This document shows, piece by piece, positions 55,128 through 63,101 of a stretch of DNA of 64,000 nt. The notes beneath the pieces are model-generated. The model did not search any database, was not told the DNA's origin, and saw nothing but the letters and a program-made list of their open reading frames with translations. A program made the position numbers and the translations under genes. The first letter of the stretch is position 1. Each line of letters opens with the position of its first letter. Origin of the DNA: JAWSVE01 sp050633885 (GTDB lineage Bacteria; Pseudomonadota; Gammaproteobacteria; Pseudomonadales; Cellvibrionaceae); assembly GCA_050633885.1 (NCBI GenBank), contig JBOEHK010000001.1, forward strand, positions 861,873-925,872. Direction: 5' to 3'.

Positions 55128-56840
55128 TTAAAACGAGCCGGCTAAAGATTCACTTTCTGATTGATTGTATTTCTCAGCCGTTTTTCCGATTTCTGGAACT
55201 TTCACTTTATAAAATGATTTGTCTGTGACTATTTCTTTAAATAGCGATATGACATTAAAGTTGTTTTTGGCAAATGATGCTTCGATACCCTTAACCCAAG
55301 GGTATTCAGCGGGGCTTATTGATCGTCCTAACGCATATTTCGTCGCTTTTTCTGCAAGACAAGCAGAAGTGGCTGGGTGTTTTTTAATTGCAGCTCCAAG
55401 CTCATTTGCGTCAGCGAATGTCATTCCGTCAATCTCACCACTTGTGTCAATCATTTCACCATTTTCTTTTAAGCGAAACTGACCAGCACCATCAAAGCTT
55501 TCTAAAGCTAGGCCGATTGGGTCAATCACTTTATGACAACCGGAACAAGCATCATCGGTACGGTGTTGCGTTAACCGTTCTCTTGCGGTTTTAAATTCTG
55601 GATTTTCAGTATCTTGTACCACAGTAAAATTCACAGCAGCAGGTGCTGGCGCGACCGGCTGACAAAGTAATAGGTCGCGAATAGCGATACCTCTCAACGT
55701 TGCAGAACTACGGCCTGGGTGAGAATGAAGCGCAGTGAAACCAACGTGAGATAGTAACCCAGAGCGAGGATCGCCTTTAGGAAATTCAAATATTTCCCAG
55801 CCATCTGGCTTAACCACGGGTACAGCATAGATCACACCCAGATCTCGATTCATCCAGGTATCTCGAGTTGTGTATAAATCAAGATAACTCTTTTGATTGT
55901 CAACTAAATGACCAAGAACCAATTTAATGACTTGTTCTTTTGCAGAGGCTGCAACAGATTGGTTAAACGCAGGATAAATTATCTTGTCTTTTTCAAGAAT
56001 ATCGAATCTATCAAGCTGTAAAAAATCGGCAAAGAATGCAGCAACACCTTGTTTTACCCGAGAGTCCTCAAGCATTCGGTTCACTTGTAATTCCAATTCT
56101 TTTGTATCGTGTAATTTCCCACTTTTTGCAGAATCAAAAAGTTGCTGATCGGGTAGTGTATTCCACAATGCATAGCTTAAACGTGACGCTTTCGAATAGG
56201 CGGTGAGTCGATTTGATTTTTTATGTTGTTCTACGTTATCAATAATAAATAAAAAATCAGGTGAAATTAACATGCCTGATAAAGCGTATTCTAATCCTTT
56301 GGTGAAATTTCCACTGTCATTAAAAATGTCTAACGCTGACTTGACCCATCCTGATGTTTCTTGATCTGAAAGAGGGCGTCTAAAAACCTTTGCCCCCCAT
56401 TGGCTGATAAACTGTTTTGCACATTTTTCTTTGGAGTCGATAACGGCTTCATCACAAATCGACAATTCAGAAATATTGTCATCATCAAAGACTTGATTGG
56501 CAATATTTCTAGCAAGCGAAAAATATTGCTCATAACCTGCTGTTGTGATGGATACCTCTGAGGTACCAACAGCCAGTAAACCATCAATTCTCATTTCTGG
56601 TTCAAACCTACCGACAACTTTAATATCTTCACCAAAAATATCTTTAATCGTATTCCTGTACTGAGCCTCAGTTAGTCTTCTAACTTGAGGTTCGGCACCT
56701 TCCGTTTCATTTTTTTTGCTGCAGCCTTGGATTGAAAGAAGACCTATCAAAATAAGACCAATGAAGTTATTTGAAGAAGAGATCTTTTTCAACTGTTGTC
56801 TTTTCGATAAATGATTTACAGGCATAAATAGCGCTCTCAT
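55128..56840 (-). CDS. DUF1587/DUF1592/DUF1588/DUF1585 haem-type lipoprotein
   Basis: 570 residues. Lipoprotein signal (GLILIGLLSIQGC). Domains in order: DUF1587-like RRLTEAQYRNTIKDIFGED, DUF1595/1592-like FRRPLSDQETSGW and FLQLDRFDILEKDK, DUF1588-like RSGLLSHVGFTALHSHPGRS, a haem-binding CSGCH within DDACSGCHKVIDPIGLALES, and the DUF1585 tail (TKYALGRSISPAEYPWVK). The family is abundant in Planctomycetes and Myxobacteria and occurs in marine gammaproteobacteria. Its role is not established. It starts 9 bp after the preceding gene. Confidence 0.92.
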   Translation of the reverse strand: MRALFMPVNHLSKRQQLKKISSSNNFIGLILIGLLSIQGCSKKNETEGAEPQVRRLTEAQYRNTIKDIFGEDIKVVGRFEPEMRIDGLLAVGTSEVSITTAGYEQYFSLARNIANQVFDDDNISELSICDEAVIDSKEKCAKQFISQWGAKVFRRPLSDQETSGWVKSALDIFNDSGNFTKGLEYALSGMLISPDFLFIIDNVEQHKKSNRLTAYSKASRLSYALWNTLPDQQLFDSAKSGKLHDTKELELQVNRMLEDSRVKQGVAAFFADFLQLDRFDILEKDKIIYPAFNQSVAASAKEQVIKLVLGHLVDNQKSYLDLYTTRDTWMNRDLGVIYAVPVVKPDGWEIFEFPKGDPRSGLLSHVGFTALHSHPGRSSATLRGIAIRDLLLCQPVAPAPAAVNFTVVQDTENPEFKTARERLTQHRTDDACSGCHKVIDPIGLALESFDGAGQFRLKENGEMIDTSGEIDGMTFADANELGAAIKKHPATSACLAEKATKYALGRSISPAEYPWVKGIEASFAKNNFNVISLFKEIVTDKSFYKVKVPEIGKTAEKYNQSESESLAGSF

Positions 56841-56849
56841 TGCTTTTAT

Positions 56850-58106
56850 TTAGTTGTTTGTTTCTCTAACCAATTCTTTAGCTGCTTCTTTCGCTGCAGC
56901 ACTACCAAGCCCAAATCTTTTATTCCTATCCAAGTACTCAAGTTTCAGCTCGTTTTCAGGTCGATGAATCACAAAAGCAGGAACGGCTTCAATACGCATA
57001 GCAGTTGATATGGCCGTGCACTCTCCAGTTTCAGGATCAGGATAAGCATCTGCATTTTCTTTCAATGCTTTGAAGACAGCGGGGCAGGTAAAGCCATTCG
57101 CAACCTCAAAAGCGCCAGATGCATTATGAAAGTTATTCCAATAAGCATGCATAACGTCAAAGTAACCAGCTAATTTTCCTTCAGCAGTTCCATCTTCATT
57201 TAGTTTCAGTTTTATTTGTGTGTCTTTAATATAATATTCAGCTGGACGGCCAGAAAAACCAAACTTTAGTCGAACGTCAAAAGGCTCGACAATCAGTTCG
57301 CCATCGACAATTTTTCCCTTTGTGTGGTTGTGCCAAAGTTTATTATCGGTAACCGTTAAGCTTCCATTCGCAATTCCATTTTTTTTCGAATCAAATAAGG
57401 TGGGTTCGTGACTTGAATAAATACCTACATCAACATCATCATCATTCATGCGATCATCGACATTAGTAATTTCCAGTAACGTTGTTACTTCACCATCACG
57501 GTAAGCGCCGATGTGATAATCTTCCATCGCACCTCCTGCAAATACTGGGTCTCGTCGAAAGCTATCAATACACCCCATGACTCGGTATAACTGATTATCG
57601 ATTCCAGCTCTCCCATCCGGACTGGTGAAGTCAGGTTGAGGGCATGTTTTTGGTGAACTATTTTTGCCATCTGATACGATGCCATCTAAATTCATACCAA
57701 AGGCAATATCACTTTGTATCAAACGATGTGGGGGGTCGTTGAACTTTTCTGTGTTATCACAAACTGATTTTCCGCCGAGCTCTTTCATTCTTTTAGCAGA
57801 CAGGGCATACCCGTATTTATAATAGGTAGATCTGTTTTCAACTTGTTTTAATCTGGCTTGTTCTTCTTCTGAAAAACCTAAGATGGCGACATCTCTTAAA
57901 GCTAACGCATAACCGTCGGGACAATCTTCGGGCGTTTCTCTTATGTCATACCAAAAATAGGTAAAGGCAAAACCCAAAGTACGACCGGTTGACCAGTCAG
58001 GTTCCTTTACATCTTCTGCAGAGGCGTTAGTAGTAAAAAGTATCGTCGATAGAGGAGTGAGTAAAAATGCTAAAATACATTTTGCCTTAAACATAAAACG
58101 TTTCAC
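56850..58106 (-). CDS. Exported protein of unknown function in the DUF1592/HiPIP module
   Basis: 418 residues with a signal peptide (ILAFLLTPLSTILFTTNASA). The mature part has paired cysteines (CPDGYALAL, SVCDN, KTCPQPD, VMGCIDSFR, TCPAVF, GECTAI), Trp/Tyr-rich segments near the N-terminus (FAFTYFWYDI) and a central beta-rich region (WHNHTKGKIVDGELIVEPFD). No known domain was recognised. Its position, 9 bp from genes on both sides (HiPIP-like and DUF1592), indicates it works with them in the periplasm. Confidence 0.8.
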   Translation of the reverse strand: MKRFMFKAKCILAFLLTPLSTILFTTNASAEDVKEPDWSTGRTLGFAFTYFWYDIRETPEDCPDGYALALRDVAILGFSEEEQARLKQVENRSTYYKYGYALSAKRMKELGGKSVCDNTEKFNDPPHRLIQSDIAFGMNLDGIVSDGKNSSPKTCPQPDFTSPDGRAGIDNQLYRVMGCIDSFRRDPVFAGGAMEDYHIGAYRDGEVTTLLEITNVDDRMNDDDVDVGIYSSHEPTLFDSKKNGIANGSLTVTDNKLWHNHTKGKIVDGELIVEPFDVRLKFGFSGRPAEYYIKDTQIKLKLNEDGTAEGKLAGYFDVMHAYWNNFHNASGAFEVANGFTCPAVFKALKENADAYPDPETGECTAISTAMRIEAVPAFVIHRPENELKLEYLDRNKRFGLGSAAAKEAAKELVRETNN

Positions 58107-58115
58107 CTTTAATTA

Positions 58116-58412
58116 TTATTGACTCCACGAATTACAATATCCGGTTGGGCTTGCTGGGAGGTTATCAATTTGGCAAGTACCGCATGAATTTTCTGAACTA
58201 GCGGTATATAAGGAGCAGTTATTGCAATTTTTATCAGACACTTTTGAGCTTTCGATGTACTCTCTAGAAGATCTCACAAAGGCTTCACCGGTACTCATTA
58301 ACTCTGTATTAAAACAAACTGATGATTTTCCACAGCCAGTAAAAGCAATCGGAGTTCCTACAATTAGACTGTATTTGATTAAGTTTCTTTTTGTTATTTT
58401 CACGGAATCCAT
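58116..58412 (-). CDS. HiPIP-like high-potential iron-sulfur protein
   Basis: 98 residues from ATG 58412, chosen because GAGGT lies 5 bases upstream; an ATG at 58448 lacks a good site. The leader KRNLIKYSLIVGTPIAFTGC looks like a Tat or lipoprotein signal. The C-terminal pattern C63-x2-C66-x13-C80-x12-C93 with G-Y-C-N-S-W at the end matches the HiPIP cluster motif (C-x2-C ... C ... G-W-C-x-x-W). An extra Cys77 is present. It is probably a periplasmic one-electron carrier and is the first gene of the HiPIP/DUF1592/DUF1552 set. Confidence 0.82.
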   Translation of the reverse strand: MDSVKITKRNLIKYSLIVGTPIAFTGCGKSSVCFNTELMSTGEAFVRSSREYIESSKVSDKNCNNCSLYTASSENSCGTCQIDNLPASPTGYCNSWSQ

Positions 58413-59118
58413 AATTACCTCGCAGATGGCTCCATAGCTTTTATTCAATATCTAAACACCAGCTAGAAAACTGGGAAAATATCGATCTATTTATATTTTC
58501 CTGCAAAACAGATTCTATCGTTGAGCTTATAAAAGTCAATAAATAGCCGTGCTATAAATATAAATGTAAAGATGATTTATAGCTCTATATAGACTACAAC
58601 CTGCTCTACAAGCCAGTAATACAAGGGGTAGTGCCTAAATAAGAGCAAAAATTTTAGCCTGAAGAGGTGATGGGCTTTACACTATTTTTCTGTTCGAAAG
58701 CCGATAAAAAGTTTGAGGAGTCAATTTAAATCCTGCGTAGAGAAGAGGGTGAGCAAACAGGTGTAAAGGAAAAGCCTAGGCTTACCTTTTTATTGGGTGG
58801 CGCAGCAGCAAACGCAAAAAGCAGATCATGAAATACGCTATAGAATTATTCTTGTATAGTGCATCGCTTTACAGCGAAAAGTTGTTTTGATGAATAAAAA
58901 TGTAATTTATTTGCAGGTACAACCCAGATTCACCATCTCATTCTCAAGCCTCAGATTATTTATGTTCTTCGAAATTAATTAGCCATGACGTTAACATTTT
59001 ATAATTGATCAAATACATAACTGTGATATTTTGCGCGGCTTACGTATTTTATCCTTATTTTATCGTTTTAAATACAGCGCAGTTCACTCAATCCAAAAAG
59101 TTAACTTGAGATATCTAA
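58413..59118. other. Long intergenic region, divergent promoters
   Basis: About 700 bases between the minus-strand HiPIP module and the plus-strand lipoprotein gene. No credible gene. A 12-bp palindrome AAGCCTAGGCTT lies at 58772-58783 inside a wider imperfect one. Both promoters must be here. Confidence 0.45.
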
Positions 59119-59334
59119 ATGAGATTAAGAAAATCTAAAAATCTACTAGTTTGTGGATTTTTACTTCTTTCTGGTTGCGGGGGTGGAAGCAGTAGTCATG
59201 ATGTTACAACCCCTAGTGTTGATAATGCCAATGTCAACCCCAGTCCCAGTCCCAATCCCAATCCCAATCCCAACGTGATAGACACTGACGATCAGTGGGA
59301 TAGTCTAGTTTGGAATCAAGGGAACTGGCAATAA
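59119..59334 (+). CDS. Small lipoprotein with Pro-Asn/Pro-Ser repeats
   Basis: 71 residues. A clear lipoprotein signal (LLVCGFLLLSGCGGGSSS, lipobox LSGC). A short repeat PSPSPNPNPNPN follows, encoded by tandem hexamers CCCAGT/CCCAAT. The C-terminus DDQWDSLVWNQGNWQ is a short acidic/Trp motif. It is probably a surface lipoprotein, 88 bp upstream of the YadA-head-like gene. Function unknown. Confidence 0.75.
   Translation: MRLRKSKNLLVCGFLLLSGCGGGSSSHDVTTPSVDNANVNPSPSPNPNPNPNVIDTDDQWDSLVWNQGNWQ
59228..59272 (+). repeat. Hexanucleotide tandem repeat inside the small lipoprotein gene
   Basis: CCCAGT/CCCAAT units repeat about 6-7 times and encode Pro-Ser/Pro-Asn. In-frame repeat-number changes would alter the linker length without frameshift. 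Confidence 0.85.
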
Positions 59335-59422
59335 ATACTAGATAATGCCTAATTAATTACCCTCTTAACGAAATATTATTCAAGAACAATCACAAGCCAT
59401 TTATTGTTCCAAAGGACATAGT

Positions 59423-60280
59423 ATGAAACATGCTACATATTTTTTTGCACTTTTATTTTTTAGTTATAGCTCCATGAGTGACGAGCTGATAATTCCTAAT
59501 CATTTTAGTGCCGGTACAAAGGCTGTGGCGTCAGAGGTAAATGAAAATTTTAGTGCTGTTGAACTTGCCGTGGATGGAAATGCGGCTGATATATCACAGA
59601 TTCTTGATCTTGTAACTGCTCTTGAAGCTCGAGTAAATATTTTAGAGGCTAGTAATAATGAATTACAAGCTGACAAAATTTTTATGCAAAACTTTATAGA
59701 TAACATTTTGCCCTATATGCAAGGCGGGCTGGATGCCCAGGGGCGAACTTCTATATTCTTCACGGGTGCAAATGTACATGTAAATAATGGGTTAGGGAAT
59801 ACATCTACAATTAACGGGCTAGGAAATTTAATCATTGGCTATGACGAGAACTTTGTGTCTTTTGGGCCTGAATTTTGTGTGGGTAGTAATAAAGACATAG
59901 CCTTAAGTGCAGATAGTAATCAAGTTGATTGTGAAGCAAATGGCGGTGTTTGGAGCACGGTCAATCAAAAAAATGGCTCACATAACCTTGTCGTCGGTAT
60001 TGAGCATAGTTACCCACAGTACGGAGGATTAATTTCTGGTAGAAATAATGTTGCGGCAGGTATTTATAGTGTTGTGAGTGGAACTAGTAACGTTTCCTCA
60101 GGTGCATACAGTTCTATTAGCGGCGGGAAGTTCGGTATTGCCAATGGCGAAAGTAGCTCAATCAGTGGTGGAAGGAATAATATTGCGAGTGGCAGAGGTA
60201 GTTCAATTAGTGGTGGATCGAATGGTGAGGCGATAGGGACTAATGATTGGGTAGCCGGTACTTTATTTGAAGACTTTTGA
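59423..60280 (+). CDS. Exported protein with coiled coil and YadA-head-like repeats
   Basis: 285 residues. A signal peptide (TYFFALLFFSYSSMS), then a trimer-type coiled coil (SEVNENFSAVELAVDGNAAD to LEASNNELQADKIFMQNFID). The C-terminal part is made of repeats of about 14 residues such as YSSISGGKFGIANGES, SSISGGRNNIASGRG and SSISGGSNGEAIGT, as in the beta-roll head of YadA/Hia adhesins. The stalk and membrane anchor of autotransporter adhesins are missing, and the protein ends soon after the repeats. It may be secreted or held by a partner such as the lipoprotein encoded upstream. Confidence 0.8.
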   Translation: MKHATYFFALLFFSYSSMSDELIIPNHFSAGTKAVASEVNENFSAVELAVDGNAADISQILDLVTALEARVNILEASNNELQADKIFMQNFIDNILPYMQGGLDAQGRTSIFFTGANVHVNNGLGNTSTINGLGNLIIGYDENFVSFGPEFCVGSNKDIALSADSNQVDCEANGGVWSTVNQKNGSHNLVVGIEHSYPQYGGLISGRNNVAAGIYSVVSGTSNVSSGAYSSISGGKFGIANGESSSISGGRNNIASGRGSSISGGSNGEAIGTNDWVAGTLFEDF

Positions 60281-60607
60281 TACATATCAAGTACTTCTGG
60301 TATCAACGTTAGATGCCTTTTTATTTTTAATAATTATTTAAATCTACATTGTTAATCTGTAGGAATACTAGGTAATTTGAAAATTTTTTGAAACAAATAT
60401 AGAAAAGCCTGACACATTTCTATTAATTTAAGATTATAAACAATCAAAGTGCTAGGCTGTTCGCTTTGATTGTTTTTTAGGTTGCATAAAAGCGCAAAAA
60501 ATAGCGGATGAATAGCGTTGTAGTTTCTGACGTGATTTCATGTTGACGAACTGGGGGAGTCTTTTTTTTGACGTTGGATCCTTTGTGGGTGCTCCTTGTT
60601 CTAGTTT
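60281..60607. other. Intergenic region with a terminator
   Basis: 327 bases with no gene. It contains the terminator at 60438-60478. Small frames here and into the CorC-like gene are shadows. Confidence 0.5.
60438..60478 (+). terminator. Terminator after the YadA-head-like gene
   Basis: AAACAATCAAAG / CTTTGATTGTTT, a perfect 12-bp stem with a 14-base loop and a following T-run. The A-run on the other side allows use from both strands. Confidence 0.9.
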
Positions 60608-61858
60608 CTATTCTGGTTTCTGTTCCGGTTTCGTTCTTGATTCTGGTTCTATAACATCTAAATCTTTCACGCGTTTTTGCCACTGTTTACTTGCAAAGGC
60701 TCGCATATCTTCTACTGTGTCGACTTCATCCATAATTTCAACACCAATCAGTGTTTCGATTAAATCTTCTAACGTGATTAAGCCTCGAGTGCCACCGTGT
60801 TCATCGGTCACAACGGCTATATGCAGGCGTTCACGTAAAAACATTTCAAGTAGTTTCTCAACAGTTGCGGACGTTGGTACATGTAAAATGTCTCGTTTTA
60901 AGTCTTTTAATGTCGCTGTATTTGATTTTTTTTCAGCATGACTTAGTAATATTTCACTGCGCAGAATAAAGCCGGTAATATCATTCAAGTCATTACAATA
61001 AATTGGCCAACGAGAAAAACGCTGTTTACGAAATTGTTCAACGGCGTCTATAACCAATGTATCTTCGGGCAATGCAGCTATGACGGTTGATGGTGTCATC
61101 ACGTCAGTTACTTTTAATAAATTGAGTTGTAACAAGTTCTTAATAATCCGCGATTCGTTATCGTAAATCTGTCCCGTTGCTTTTCCTGCGTGTGCCATCG
61201 CTAAAAATTCTTCACGGCTCATTGCGTGAGTCGGTTTGTCGCGAGCGATCAATTTGGTTAACTGTTCAGATAGCCAAACTAATGGAAGAAGTGATTTAAC
61301 TAAAGCGTTAACGTACCAAACAGTAGGCTTTGCAAGTTGTTGCCAATAAACAGCACCAATTGTCTTGGGGATAATTTCAGACAAGACTAAAACCATTAAC
61401 GTCATGACTGCAGAAAAAACACCAAACCATGCACTACCGAATACAGCGGTTGCCTGTGCGCCAGCACCAATTGCACCGACGGTATGTGCAATCGTATTTA
61501 GGGTAAGAATGGCGGCGAGCGAGCGATCAACATTGTCAAGCTTTAATGCTGTTAATTTTTTAGCCAACGAAGGTTTTTTGGTTTTTAGTGTTTCAATGTA
61601 ACTTGGTGTAATACTGAGTAACACGGCCTCAGCGATAGAGCACAGAAACGAAGTCAGTAGGGCTAACAAGACATAGAACACGAGAAGAAATGCAGCATTG
61701 TCACTGGGCTCAACATTAGATACAGGGCCACCCACAGCCCAAGCGGCTGATGGAATGACTACAAAAGTTAATGCAGGAATAAAAGAAAAGGCCAAAGCCT
61801 TTAACGTATTGATGTGCTTTAAATATGTATATGTGATCACTATTGCCAACTTGGTCAT
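60608..61858 (-). CDS. CNNM/CorC (HlyC)-type membrane protein with CBS domains
   Basis: 416 residues. A signal-like segment, then a DUF21/CNNM membrane domain (AFLLVFYVLLALLTSFLCSI, AEAVLLSITPSYIETL, ILTLNTIAHTVGAIGAGAQA, VLSEIIPKTIGAVYW) at about 48-200, and two CBS domains (VMTPSTVIAALPEDTLVIDA; LLEMFLRERLHIAVVTDEHG). The C-terminal CorC_HlyC domain is absent, and the protein ends in a short E/P/K tail. The family is linked to magnesium or cobalt transport. Confidence 0.93.
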   Translation of the reverse strand: MTKLAIVITYTYLKHINTLKALAFSFIPALTFVVIPSAAWAVGGPVSNVEPSDNAAFLLVFYVLLALLTSFLCSIAEAVLLSITPSYIETLKTKKPSLAKKLTALKLDNVDRSLAAILTLNTIAHTVGAIGAGAQATAVFGSAWFGVFSAVMTLMVLVLSEIIPKTIGAVYWQQLAKPTVWYVNALVKSLLPLVWLSEQLTKLIARDKPTHAMSREEFLAMAHAGKATGQIYDNESRIIKNLLQLNLLKVTDVMTPSTVIAALPEDTLVIDAVEQFRKQRFSRWPIYCNDLNDITGFILRSEILLSHAEKKSNTATLKDLKRDILHVPTSATVEKLLEMFLRERLHIAVVTDEHGGTRGLITLEDLIETLIGVEIMDEVDTVEDMRAFASKQWQKRVKDLDVIEPESRTKPEQKPE

Positions 61859-62066
61859 TAAATGAATTATTGAAATATTATTATACTATGAGATGTTGCG
61901 CTGAGGCAGTATCGTCTATTCTTGCTTAATCCGAAGATGGATTGGTCTATACAACCGTTTAAATCTAAATTTTCTTCTATCAAAACTTCGCGATTATCGG
62001 AAGTTTATCACTATCGATTTTTTTTAATTAGACAGTTTTGTGATTTATTTTTTCTGACAAACAAGC

Positions 62067-63101
62067 CTAAATTGCAGAAGTTGAATCTCGTATCGCTAGT
62101 GTGCATTCAAACGCCTGAACAATATTTTGTGTTGTGTTTTTTCTTAAGTTGGCAATAAGTACAGCTGTTGCAGATTGCGCCATGTCTATAATAGGTTGTT
62201 TAACCGTCGTTAGTGCTGGCCATACTTGCTGAGCAACAGGTGAGTCATCAAACCCGACGACCGATAATTGTTGTGGTACTGATACCTTCATTTGATGGGC
62301 TAAATATAGTACGCCCGCAGCCATATCGTCGTTACAGGCGAATATGGCTGTTGGGGGAGGATCCATTGTTAACAATTCTTTCCCGCAACGAACGCCTAAA
62401 TTAAAATCAAATTGGCCTTGCCGAATGAATGTTCTATTGATCGGTAACCCAGCTTGCTTAAGTGCTTTTTTATATCCCGCTAAACGTAGTTCGCTAGCGC
62501 CATGGTCGGGGTGACCTTTGATAAAGGCGATATCACTATGTCCGAGAGATAGTAAATGTTCAGTCATTCTGCAAGCTGCAGTTTGGTCGTCACAATGTAC
62601 AAAGGGAGATATAAGATCGTGATGTGTTGGGGCAATTCTTACGAAAGGTATTTTCTCTTTCTTTAATTTCTTTTGCAGCGGAGCCATGTCGGAAAGCGGG
62701 GGGGTGAGGATTAGGCCGGCAACACGACTCTTTTTTACGAGTTCGATAATTTCCTGGTAAAGTTTTTTTGAGTTTGCTTCACAAGGATAGATTAATAAAT
62801 CGAAACCTTCTTTGCGACATTCCTTCAAGACACCGTTTTGAATATCCAATATATAGTTGGCGCTGGGATTGTCGTAGAGAACGGCAAATAGAAATGAGTG
62901 ATGGCCGGCCAGCCCGCGAGCAGATAAGTTAGGGGTGTAATTTAATTTCTTGATCGCTTTAAGGACTTTGTCTCGGGTAGCTTCCCGTAGATTACTTTCT
63001 TTGTTGACTACTCTTGAAACTGTTTTAATCGAAACGTCGGCTAGGGCAGCGACATCTTTAATTGTGGTTTTTTTAATTGCGGCTTTTTTTTCTTTATTTG
63101 A
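62067..63101 (-). pseudogene. LacI-family regulator, start removed by a Tn3-family transposon
   Basis: 344 codons of a complete LacI/GalR body: HTH KKTTIKDVAALADVSIKTVS, then the periplasmic-binding-like core (LAGHHSFLFAVLYDNPSANY, GHPDHGASELRLAGYKKAL, IFACNDDMAAGVLYLAH, VVGFDDSPVAQQVWPALTTV). Between the transposon end at 63102 and the HTH there is no ATG, GTG or TTG in frame (first codons TCA AAT AAA GAA). The native start codon and only a few residues have been displaced. The frame stays open into the transposon, with an ATG at 63287 that overlaps the transposase gene, so a chimeric product is possible. Targets are unknown. Confidence 0.8.

Noticed and set aside
58772..58783. Palindrome AAGCCTAGGCTT as a possible operator of the HiPIP module
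   Set aside because: A single copy far from either start and no second site, so I do not assign function.
59228..59272. CRISPR-like array
   Set aside because: The repeats are 6-bp tandem units without spacers, inside a coding frame.
60540..60941. Plus-strand frame of 133 codons
   Set aside because: It is antisense to the CBS-domain gene and driven by its repetitive 3' end.
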